Assembly: GCA_031287845.1 (NCBI GenBank)
Contig: JAITSI010000054.1
Coordinates: 1 to 12,318 of the forward strand
DNA: 12,318 bases
From: Puniceicoccales bacterium
GTDB lineage: Bacteria > Verrucomicrobiota > Verrucomicrobiia > Opitutales > JAIRLM01
Reading direction: 5' to 3'
Shown: in pieces, positions 6,372 to 12,318 of the stretch
Layout: each line of letters begins with the position of its first letter
How positions within the stretch are numbered: position 1 is the first letter of the stretch
Position numbers and translations under genes: made by a program
The notes under the pieces: generated by a model
What the model saw: the letters and a program-made list of their open reading frames with translations, nothing else
Told to the model about the DNA's origin: nothing
Database searches by the model: none

Positions 6372-8204
6372 ATGCCGCAATTTGAATCATCCGCTGGGGA
6401 CGGGGTTTCCGTCCTTTCCTTCGACGAAGTTACCGGTGACCCCGCGCTCCCGCCCACGCCGGAGGGTGGAGCGGAGTGGCGTCCGGTCGCGGCCGATGGT
6501 GCCAAGCCGGCCCGGCCGCGGGGAAGGCCACGGAAGCTGCCCCAGCCCAGCACGGTGGCCGAGGTGGCCGCGAGGATCGAGGCGCCGGTGGCGGCTCCGG
6601 CGATGCCGGTCCGGGAGAAGGTGCGGGTGGTGCCATTGGAGGATTTGCCCCCGGAGGATCCATTCCAGGGACCTCCCAGCGGAGATGACTGGCAGCGGCG
6701 GTCGCCCGGGCCCCAGCGGTCCGGTGACTTTGTCCAGCGCCATCGGCGGCCGGGAAGCCAGCCGGTGGATCTGCGCCGGCCCAGGGATGGGGGAGTTGGC
6801 TTTTCCGGCGATGGGGACCGGAACCGGAATTCCGCCCAGCGGATTGGAAACGGCCAGCGCGGGCGCCAGTTCGATGTCCTGCGCCACTGGGACCGGCTCC
6901 GGACCATGGCCTCCATCGTCGCCCTGCGCGGGGAACTGTTCGCCGCGGGCGATCCGCTGGAATTTTCTACCATATTTTCCATGGACGGGGAACAGCTGGC
7001 GGAGCTGGTCCGGTCCATGGGCTGGGAAAGGACAATGCAGCGGCGGCGGATCCTCGCAACCTGTCTAGAGCGGGCGGCAAAGAATTTGGCTCCCGTTGCC
7101 CTGGAGGGATTTTTGGATTTCTTTCCCGACGGCAACGGCTGTCTAGTCCCGGCCCAGGAGATTCGCTCGGAGTGGGATGCCTTCGTTCCCCGCTGCCTCA
7201 TCCGCGGCCTTGGCCTGCGCCGGGGACAGTCCCTCCGGGCGCTGGCGGCGACGGTGGGGGATGGGGGCAACGTCCTCTGCGTCCTGGACGTGGAAACCGT
7301 CATGGGGCGCAGTCCGGCGGCGGCGGCCCAGCTGCCGCACTTCAAAGATCTGGTCCCCTACTATCCAACGGAACGGGTTCTGCTGGAAAACGATGGGACC
7401 GTCGGCGCCCCGCACATTTCCCTGCGCATCGTTGACCTGCTTTCCCCCATCGGCCTTGGCCAGCGGGGATTGATCGTGGCGCCCCCCCGGACGGGAAAGA
7501 CCATGCTGCTCCAGGCCCTGGCCAACGGCATCGCCACGGCCCGGCCCAATGCGCACCTGCTGGTGCTGCTCGTCGACGAGCGGCCCGAGGAGGTAACCGA
7601 CTTCCGCCGGACCGCCAAGGGCGAGGTGTTCGCATCCACCTTCGACGAGGCCGCGGACAGCCACATCACGCTGGCCGAGCTGGTTGTGGAGGCCGCCCGG
7701 CGCCGGGTGGAGTGCGGAGAGCACGTTATCATTCTGCTGGACTCCATTACGCGGCTGGCCCGGGCCTACAACGCCGCCATGCCGGTCAGTGGCCGCATCC
7801 TCACCGGCGGCATGGACGCCACCGCCCTGCAGGGCCCCAAAACCTTCTTCGGGTCCGCGCGCAACATCGAGGGTGGGGGCAGCCTCACCATCCTCGGCAC
7901 CGCCCTCATCGAGACCGGCAGCCGCATGGACGATGTGATCTTCGAAGAGTTCAAGGGGACGGGCAACATGGAGCTCTACCTGAACCGGGAGCTGGCGGAA
8001 AAGCGCATCTATCCTGCCATCGACGTGGCCCGCAGCGGAACGCGAAAGGAGGAATTGCTCTACCATCCGGACGAGCTGTCCCGCATCCACACCCTCCGCC
8101 GCGCCCTGCTCGGCGTTTCCACGGCCGATGCCATGGACATGGTGCTGCAGCGGGTCAAAAAAACGCGGAGCAATACGGAGTTCCTGCTGGGCATCAACCG
8201 CTAG
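6372..8204 (+). CDS. rho: Transcription termination factor Rho
   Basis: A 610-residue RNA-dependent ATPase/helicase that ends transcription. Residues 1-180 are a low-complexity extension absent from E. coli Rho, with an AT-hook-like RPRGRPRK (48-55) and an Arg/Gly-rich stretch. A degenerate N-terminal helical domain (~200-240) leads into the cold-shock-like RNA-binding domain (~245-330). The motor domain is textbook: Walker A APPRTGKT (370-377), LLVDERPEEVTDFRR, GEVFASTFDEA, the Walker B region VIILLDSITRLARAYN (452-467), GGSLTILGTALIETGSRMDDVIFEEFKGTGN, and RSGTRKEELL. RNP1, normally DGFGFLR, is DGNGCLV, missing both aromatic residues. ATG 6372 has weak GGA upstream. Stop TAG (8202-8204) falls in the CTAG edge of repeat copy D. 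Confidence 0.96.
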   Translation: MPQFESSAGDGVSVLSFDEVTGDPALPPTPEGGAEWRPVAADGAKPARPRGRPRKLPQPSTVAEVAARIEAPVAAPAMPVREKVRVVPLEDLPPEDPFQGPPSGDDWQRRSPGPQRSGDFVQRHRRPGSQPVDLRRPRDGGVGFSGDGDRNRNSAQRIGNGQRGRQFDVLRHWDRLRTMASIVALRGELFAAGDPLEFSTIFSMDGEQLAELVRSMGWERTMQRRRILATCLERAAKNLAPVALEGFLDFFPDGNGCLVPAQEIRSEWDAFVPRCLIRGLGLRRGQSLRALAATVGDGGNVLCVLDVETVMGRSPAAAAQLPHFKDLVPYYPTERVLLENDGTVGAPHISLRIVDLLSPIGLGQRGLIVAPPRTGKTMLLQALANGIATARPNAHLLVLLVDERPEEVTDFRRTAKGEVFASTFDEAADSHITLAELVVEAARRRVECGEHVIILLDSITRLARAYNAAMPVSGRILTGGMDATALQGPKTFFGSARNIEGGGSLTILGTALIETGSRMDDVIFEEFKGTGNMELYLNRELAEKRIYPAIDVARSGTRKEELLYHPDELSRIHTLRRALLGVSTADAMDMVLQRVKKTRSNTEFLLGINR

Positions 8205-8660
8205 GGTCAGGACCCGTAAATCCACATTCCATCTCCATCTGGAAAGATGACCGATACGGTCCTGTGGTGCAGGAGCTTGACTTCTTGGGGGAAAGGCCGC
8301 CCACGGGCGCTGCCCGGCGAAGCGGGCAGTGCCCGTGGGCGGCCCTGATGGCAAAAAAGCTACGCGGGGCGACCTGCGCGCTGCGATGGCAGAAGCATCG
8401 CGGCCTCGCGGGCCGGCCGGGCCCATTTGGGGGCTTTGCCCCCAGCTTCGCCATGCTCCGCTTCCCCCAGATGTCGGTTATTCGAGGGTCGGCCCGCCAG
8501 CTTTGGATGGAACCGTCCCTAACGCCCGTCCGTCCGGCGTCCCGAGCGAAGCGAGGGGGCCTCGCGGGCCGGCCAGGCCCTCTTGGGGGCTTTGCCCCCA
8601 GCTTCGCTTCCTCCGGGCATCGATGCAGCGACACTCCGCGGAGGTGGGTGCCGGAGGGGC
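8205..8660 (+). mobile_element. CTAG-end palindromic repeat element, copy D
   Basis: It begins right at the rho stop: CTAG (8201-8204), then GGTCAGGACCCGTAA, then the conserved CAGGAGCTTGACTTCTTG block. It holds the long 50-nt hairpin (8295-8344), the CTACGCGGGGCGACCTGCG block shared with copy A, and two identical GGGGGC hairpins (8428-8444 and 8584-8600). Similarity to the other copies fades near 8660. No inverted right end is found, only a vague GGGTCC near 8669, so the right boundary is approximate and this copy may have lost its far end. Open frames inside overlap on both strands and I call no gene. Confidence 0.7.
8295..8344 (+). repeat. 22-bp-stem hairpin directly downstream of rho
   Basis: Arms 8295-8316 and 8323-8344 pair over 22 bp with a single G-U wobble, closed by the hexaloop GCGAAG. 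It lies 91 bases after the rho stop within repeat copy D. Copy A carries a decayed counterpart; copies B and C have a shorter nested version. No T-run follows. It could protect the rho mRNA 3' end or act as a processing site. Confidence 0.85.
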
Positions 8661-8717
8661 CCGGGTCCAAGGTCCGGACGCCCCACCGGGTACCTTTGCC
8701 GGCCCATGGCGAATTTT

Positions 8718-9308
8718 TTATGTTCCATCCGTCGCCGTCGCGGCGGGTATCGGCTGTTCTTTTTTGCGAAATGGCAGAAGCTCGGCCCGGCCCGGGACAT
8801 CCTCGCGGTAGGGATAGGGCACGGTGATGCGGTAGGGAACACTTCCCAGGCCGGGGTTTGTGGCAAAAAAGACAAGCCTATCGCCCTGGACATGCGGTGG
8901 CGCGATCGACGACAGATCGTAGTTTACCCGCTCTCCGAAGGGAAACCTCCGGCAAAAGTCGACATCCTCCTCGTCAATGAGCGGGGAAAAGGCACTGCCA
9001 AATTTGATCGCGAGCATGACACGGGCATAGGCAGCCAAATTTTCCCCATGCTGCAGGGCCGGGACGCGCTCCATGAGCTCCCCAAGTGTTTTCTCCTTTT
9101 CCCATCCGAACGGGCCCTCCAGCCGATTCCCATCCACGACGTATGCCGCCGCCCCGTCCTCCGGGTCAGCCACGATGCGAATTCTGCCAATCGTCGCAAT
9201 GGGCTGTTCGGCGGCCATGGAGAAAGCCATGTCGTTCCATGCGTATGGGTCGTCCACGGTTGCAACTTCGCAGCGGGCCACTCCGCTTGCTCCAGCAAAT
9301 GCGTCCAT
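8718..9308 (-). CDS. Acidic 196-residue protein of unknown function
   Basis: No family recognised. There is no signal peptide or membrane span, and the net charge is clearly negative (about 29 Asp/Glu against about 19 Lys/Arg). Residues ~35-60 look like short strands (IGRIRIVADPEDGAAAYVVDG), followed by a helix (~70-105) and a strand-rich second half (GDRLVFFATNPGLGSVPYRITVPY). ATG 9308 has an excellent GGGAGG seven bases upstream. It starts 42 bp after the 908-residue gene, so the two are probably co-transcribed. Its C-terminus is nearly repeated by the partial gene at the right edge of the window. A small acidic protein paired with a large AT-rich one would fit a chaperone or immunity role, but nothing in the sequence shows that. 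Confidence 0.8.
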   Translation of the reverse strand: MDAFAGASGVARCEVATVDDPYAWNDMAFSMAAEQPIATIGRIRIVADPEDGAAAYVVDGNRLEGPFGWEKEKTLGELMERVPALQHGENLAAYARVMLAIKFGSAFSPLIDEEDVDFCRRFPFGERVNYDLSSIAPPHVQGDRLVFFATNPGLGSVPYRITVPYPYREDVPGRAELLPFRKKEQPIPAATATDGT

Positions 9309-9334
9309 TCCAGTCCCTCCCGTGGCTATTTTGG

Positions 9335-9360
9335 CGGGTCAAATTTTTAGTCAAGACCCG
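9335..9360 (-). other. Intercistronic hairpin between the 908- and 196-residue genes
   Basis: CGGGTC (9335-9340) and GACCCG (9355-9360) can pair over 6 bp around a 14-base AT-rich loop. The hairpin spans the stop codon of the upstream gene (9353-9351) and precedes the ribosome-binding site of the downstream one. It could tune relative expression; it is too weak and lacks the T-run for a clear terminator. Confidence 0.3.
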
Positions 9361-12077
9361 TTGCCGGGTTGAAAAACCGTCAAATTCTCGAGTAGGAATC
9401 TTGGATTCGACACTATTTCTTCTTTAGCCGTTTTCGCAAAATAAAATCCCAGCTTTTCATCATAGCAAATTCCATAATATATTGGCCGATCAGTGGATCT
9501 ATGATTAGAATCGACGAAAAAATAGGTTGTTTGGGGAGTTGCTCTTACTACTTTTTCTAGAAAATCTTCTGCGCTCATTCCCTGTTGCAGTGCCTTTCTC
9601 AGTGCCGGCGAACGGGATGGAATAAGAGTATAGCCATGGGTCTTGCTATTGACCAAGAGCCTAAAAGATTGCAGCTGCCGCTGCATTTGAGAATAAAACT
9701 CGATAAAGGCGTCCCTCGCGCTGCTAAATGTCTTTTTTTCCGACCATTCACCTTCTATTTTTTTGAACTCTACAGTTTCGCTACGCATTTGATTGGCCGG
9801 TTTGGATGCCGATGGAATAACCGGTTCTCCCTGCATCTGATGTACCGGATCCACATTTCCTCCACTCGGATAGGATATTTTTCCAAGAGAATCTTGCAGT
9901 AATTTAAAACTATTTTTGGCATTTTGCATGCATGCTGTAAATTCTTCGTTTTCCATTGATTCCGTTGGAATTGAATCTATCATGGTAGACCAATTATTCA
10001 TATCATCGGCCGTAATTGGACGATAAATTTCCCCGTCGTTTTCGACCGTTTGTTCCTTGACGTGCAGGCAATAGGCACCATGGTGACCAGCATCGTCTTT
10101 GATATCAGCGTTATAGAGAACTCTAAATTCGGGAACGACAATCGAAGAACCGATATTAGAGGGTTCAATGTTTGAAATTTCGCGCAATTTTAGCAGATCC
10201 TTGCAAAATTCCTCTCCCGTTTTTGCCAATTTCCGAACTTCGTTAAATTGCGGATGAATAGATAATGAATAATAGGCATCGGCATATGCATACATAAACG
10301 CATTGTGTATGATTGGAATATCTTCTCTTTCCGAATTGGAAGCTGCGATTTTTGGAGGATTCGAAATGGTGTTGGGCAAAAAATTGATTCCCGGATTTAT
10401 GGCAATTTCGAACGTGGTTCCGTCGGGTTTTTGAAAGGGAATATTTCCCGTTTCTATTGCATGGGAAAATTGCCATATGAGACTGGCGGGGATTTGGCTC
10501 TGTCGAAGGATGAGCGCCGCAGCAGTAAAACAGCAACCTACCGGAGGCTGTCGAGCTGTGATTAGAGCCATTAGTATGGCAATTTGACGCAATCCTACGG
10601 TTCCCTCAGGTGTCATTGGCACATTTTCAAGGCTAAGGTTCCGCAACTGGCGCATGCGATTAGTCCTGCTAAAATTTTTTGCATCAATGCTCAAAATCGC
10701 ATCCCGCATGCCTCCCCTATTGTCCAACAGACTATATATGCGAATGAAGTATTCTTGATGGTGAAAAGAAGTAGTAAAATTTTTGCTAAGCAAAAGATGT
10801 AGTATGTTTTCCTGCAATTGCCTATCGTTGATCTGTCCTTCGGCGGTGATATACATACTGGCATCTTCATAGCTAACCACACGCCTCCGAAATTCAGTAA
10901 GGGAGAGTATGTTAGCATCGGTTATGTTTTTTGTTACAAAGTCCCGAACCTGCGCACCGTAGAATGGCGTTTCTTGGAGCGGCTCCAGCTGTTTGATCAT
11001 CCATTCTCGGATCACATGCGCCTGCGTCCAAAAATTTTGCTGATTATTTCCCACGCTTAAGGCGTTTCCCTGACCTTGGGCGATCCATTGCATTTCATGA
11101 AGCGATAGAGCTGGATCATCCACATGCATTAGTAAATAGTTTGCAAATGTATAATTTGATGAATTTTCCCTGCATAAATTGAAAGCCATGATTAGGGTCT
11201 GTTGTTTGTGGGTGAATTGCGGGAGTAAAGCCGGTTCTTCGCTCCACCGCTGGAGAACGCATCCAATTTCGTTAAAATATCTACGGCGAGCTTGATTTTC
11301 TAAATGGGGATTTGTGACAAACAAACGTTGAGCATAGTCTTTTATATTAGGGTCGGCCATCTTCTCTATCTCGACCAATTTTTGAGTTATATTTTCCGTA
11401 GCTGTGGTGAGTTTAAATTTCTCCAAGACGGTGGAAAGAAAGAATATGTCCGTCCAGCGATCCATGGATAGATTCCGGATATATTTGGGTAGGCCAATTT
11501 CATCTTTTAAAGCATTTTTTATTTCCTCTGCCAATCCCCTTGCTTCCTGTGGAAGATTTTGCCAGGTTTTGTTCTGTTCTGTTTTCCTTTCGTGGGCGTG
11601 TATGTCTGTGTAATCACCCAATGTAAATATTGACTCCTTGGGTTTTGCGGGCAGCAAAGGTATCTCCTTTGCGGACGGATTCGCTGGAAGTTTTGCTTCG
11701 GATTGATTGCCAATGCAGTTGCCTATTTTAGGATTGGGATCAAGAATTATTCCACCTTTGATGCCGAAAAAGGGAGAAGTTGCCAGAGTCGTAAAATTGT
11801 TAGAAATATCACCTTTGACGCCGAAAAAGGGAGAGATTGCTGGGTTTATGGATCTGGGAGGAATATTTTTAAGATTATTTTTTGCATTAAATCTATTCGT
11901 GGCGCATGTATCCATGTGGGAAGTGGGTTGCGGTGGCGTGATTTTTGTCCTTCCTTTTTCTATTTGAGCATTCGGCTGTGGCTCTTCTGGGTACAGATAG
12001 GTTTGTTGCCTGAGGGAAATTGAGGAGGCGGGACCGTTCACCATGGAGCTGGACCTAGTTTGGCCCATTCGCCGCAC
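9351..12077 (-). CDS. Large AT-rich protein with calpain/papain-like Cys-His signature
   Basis: 908 residues from a GTG at 12077, or 905 from ATG 12068, which I find equally likely; neither has a good ribosome-binding site. The N-terminus is Ser/Thr/Pro/Asn-rich (1-150) with no signal peptide, and contains a duplicated motif, SPFFGVKGDI (92-101) and SPFFGIKGGI (101-110). Residues ~175-500 are largely helical. RQPPVGCCFTAAALIL (509-524) resembles the calpain/papain active site: a Gln six residues before Cys516, then an aromatic and a small-residue helix. HHGAYCLHV (665-673) resembles the GHAYSV histidine motif 150 residues later, close to the calpain spacing, and NNW (694-696) could supply the Asn. 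The C-terminal ~110 residues look like a separate strand-rich domain. GC content is much lower than in rho or fmt, suggesting transfer or different selection. Function unproven; a secreted effector protease is one reading. Confidence 0.8.
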   Translation of the reverse strand: MRRMGQTRSSSMVNGPASSISLRQQTYLYPEEPQPNAQIEKGRTKITPPQPTSHMDTCATNRFNAKNNLKNIPPRSINPAISPFFGVKGDISNNFTTLATSPFFGIKGGIILDPNPKIGNCIGNQSEAKLPANPSAKEIPLLPAKPKESIFTLGDYTDIHAHERKTEQNKTWQNLPQEARGLAEEIKNALKDEIGLPKYIRNLSMDRWTDIFFLSTVLEKFKLTTATENITQKLVEIEKMADPNIKDYAQRLFVTNPHLENQARRRYFNEIGCVLQRWSEEPALLPQFTHKQQTLIMAFNLCRENSSNYTFANYLLMHVDDPALSLHEMQWIAQGQGNALSVGNNQQNFWTQAHVIREWMIKQLEPLQETPFYGAQVRDFVTKNITDANILSLTEFRRRVVSYEDASMYITAEGQINDRQLQENILHLLLSKNFTTSFHHQEYFIRIYSLLDNRGGMRDAILSIDAKNFSRTNRMRQLRNLSLENVPMTPEGTVGLRQIAILMALITARQPPVGCCFTAAALILRQSQIPASLIWQFSHAIETGNIPFQKPDGTTFEIAINPGINFLPNTISNPPKIAASNSEREDIPIIHNAFMYAYADAYYSLSIHPQFNEVRKLAKTGEEFCKDLLKLREISNIEPSNIGSSIVVPEFRVLYNADIKDDAGHHGAYCLHVKEQTVENDGEIYRPITADDMNNWSTMIDSIPTESMENEEFTACMQNAKNSFKLLQDSLGKISYPSGGNVDPVHQMQGEPVIPSASKPANQMRSETVEFKKIEGEWSEKKTFSSARDAFIEFYSQMQRQLQSFRLLVNSKTHGYTLIPSRSPALRKALQQGMSAEDFLEKVVRATPQTTYFFVDSNHRSTDRPIYYGICYDEKLGFYFAKTAKEEIVSNPRFLLENLTVFQPGNGS
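11754..11838 (-). repeat. Internal 57-bp-period direct repeat within the 908-residue gene
   Basis: Two near-identical stretches, ACCTTTGATGCCGAAAAAGG at about 11754 and ACCTTTGACGCCGAAAAAGG at about 11811, lie 57 bases apart. They encode SPFFGIKGG and SPFFGVKGD in frame, a 19-residue period. It is a small in-frame duplication in the low-complexity N-terminal region. Confidence 0.8.
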
Positions 12078-12223
12078 TTTACAAATGAATTACGCCGCGC
12101 ATGGGGCAAAATGTCGCCATGTCGCAGGCATGGAATTACTTAAAAATTTCCAACGGACATCAATCCGCTGGCCAGGACCCGCAAGTGGGGGGAAAATTGC
12201 GGAAAAGTTGCCGCATTCCACGG
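12078..12223 (-). promoter_or_regulatory. Probable promoter region of the 908-residue gene
   Basis: A gene-free stretch upstream of the large gene. On the minus strand TTGATG, about 17 bases, then AGTAAT (around 12165 to 12135) is a weak sigma-70-like pair. GGAAAA followed by A/G-T-T-G-C recurs at 12191, 12201 and 12222, which might be binding repeats. ATGTCGC is repeated in tandem at 12111-12125. None of these is compelling alone. Confidence 0.25.
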
Positions 12224-12251
12224 AAAAGTGCCCCGGGCCGGGGGGCATTTT
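12224..12251. terminator. Bidirectional terminator-like hairpin after the partial gene
   Basis: TGCCCC (12229-12234) and GGGGCA (12242-12247) pair around a GC-rich loop. The stem is flanked by AAAAG on one side and TTTT on the other, so each strand has a short T-tract after the stem. It lies 20 bases past the stop of the partial minus-strand gene and separates that gene from the 908-residue gene. Confidence 0.5.
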
Positions 12252-12270
12252 GGCCCCCGTGGCGCATCTT

Positions 12271-12318
12271 CTATGTTTCATCCGTCGGTGTCGCATCGGT
12301 CACCGGCGTTTCTTCTTT
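12271..12318 (-). CDS. C-terminal end of a second copy of the 196-residue protein family (partial)
   Basis: Only the last 15 codons are in view; the gene continues beyond the right edge. It reads KEETPVTDATPTDET, then TAG. The end of the 196-residue protein reads KKEQPIPAATATDGT, then TAA. Identity is clear at both protein and DNA level (GCGAC, ACGGAT and ACATA in the same places), and similarity continues a few bases past the stop codon into the ATGCGCC/ATTCGCC region. I infer a paralogue immediately upstream of the 908-residue gene. Confidence 0.65.
   Translation of the reverse strand, partial: KEETPVTDATPTDET

Noticed and set aside
6640..6890. Suspected frameshift in the N-terminal part of rho
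   Set aside because: Neither alternative frame joins a better domain; the region is simply low-complexity, as long N-terminal Rho extensions often are.
7143..8426. Long open frame on the minus strand opposite rho
   Set aside because: It is a shadow of the GC-rich rho codons: the plus-strand frame has a complete set of Rho motifs, and the opposite frame has no recognisable domain and runs into repeat copy D.
9349..9362. AGTCAAGACCCGTTG at the end of the large gene resembling the element end
   Set aside because: It lies in coding sequence and stop codon, lacks CTAG, and matches only in part.
12171..12186. CAGGACCCGCAAG resembling the element end
   Set aside because: Ten of the first core bases match, but there is no CTAG and no element body beside it; it may be a relic or chance.

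Overview
The window looks like the chromosome of a member of the PVC group, most likely a Verrucomicrobiota bacterium. The best taxonomic clue is a 52-residue Arg/Lys-rich protein (2788-2946) that resembles the small basic protein family shared by Chlamydiae and Verrucomicrobia. A Rho factor with a long Arg/Gly/Pro-rich N-terminal extension is compatible with this. Conserved genes are GC-rich. Several genes of unknown function are clearly more AT-rich and have Ser/Thr-rich N-termini, paired hydrophobic segments or protease-like motifs. That mix suggests, but does not prove, a host-associated lineage with exported proteins.

Layout. 1-819: two abutting copies of a GC-rich, palindrome-rich repeat element. 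820-2622 (-): a 600-residue membrane protein made of two related halves, each a hydrophobic pair plus a helical domain. 2788-3750 (+): small basic protein and an RluA-type pseudouridine synthase in one operon. 3751-4142: hairpins and a complete 301-bp copy of the repeat element. 4143-5068 (-): two overlapping frames that look like one frameshifted, or translationally coupled, Inc-like membrane protein. 5191-6126 (-): methionyl-tRNA formyltransferase. 6260-6335 (+): tRNA-Thr(CGT), followed 36 bp later by rho (6372-8204, +). 8205 to about 8660: a fourth repeat element. 8718-12068/12077 (-): a 908-residue protein with a calpain/papain-like Cys-His signature, followed by a 196-residue acidic protein. 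At the right edge (12271-12318, -) is the C-terminus of a second protein that closely resembles the end of the 196-residue protein, so the large-plus-small pair may belong to a tandem array.

The most unusual feature is the repeat element. Copies start and end at CTAG with an inverted CAGGACCCGTAA core. In all three places where a copy abuts a gene, the TAG inside CTAG is that gene's stop codon. One copy (3842-4142) is intact, with CTAG on both sides and inverted ends. The copies differ by gain and loss of hairpin modules. This looks like a miniature, transposase-less mobile element that lodges at TAG stop codons without damaging the gene and places strong hairpins immediately downstream of it.

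Translation-related genes (fmt, tRNA-Thr, rluA) and rho form the conserved backbone. The three AT-richer loci look like a separate accessory set interleaved with them.
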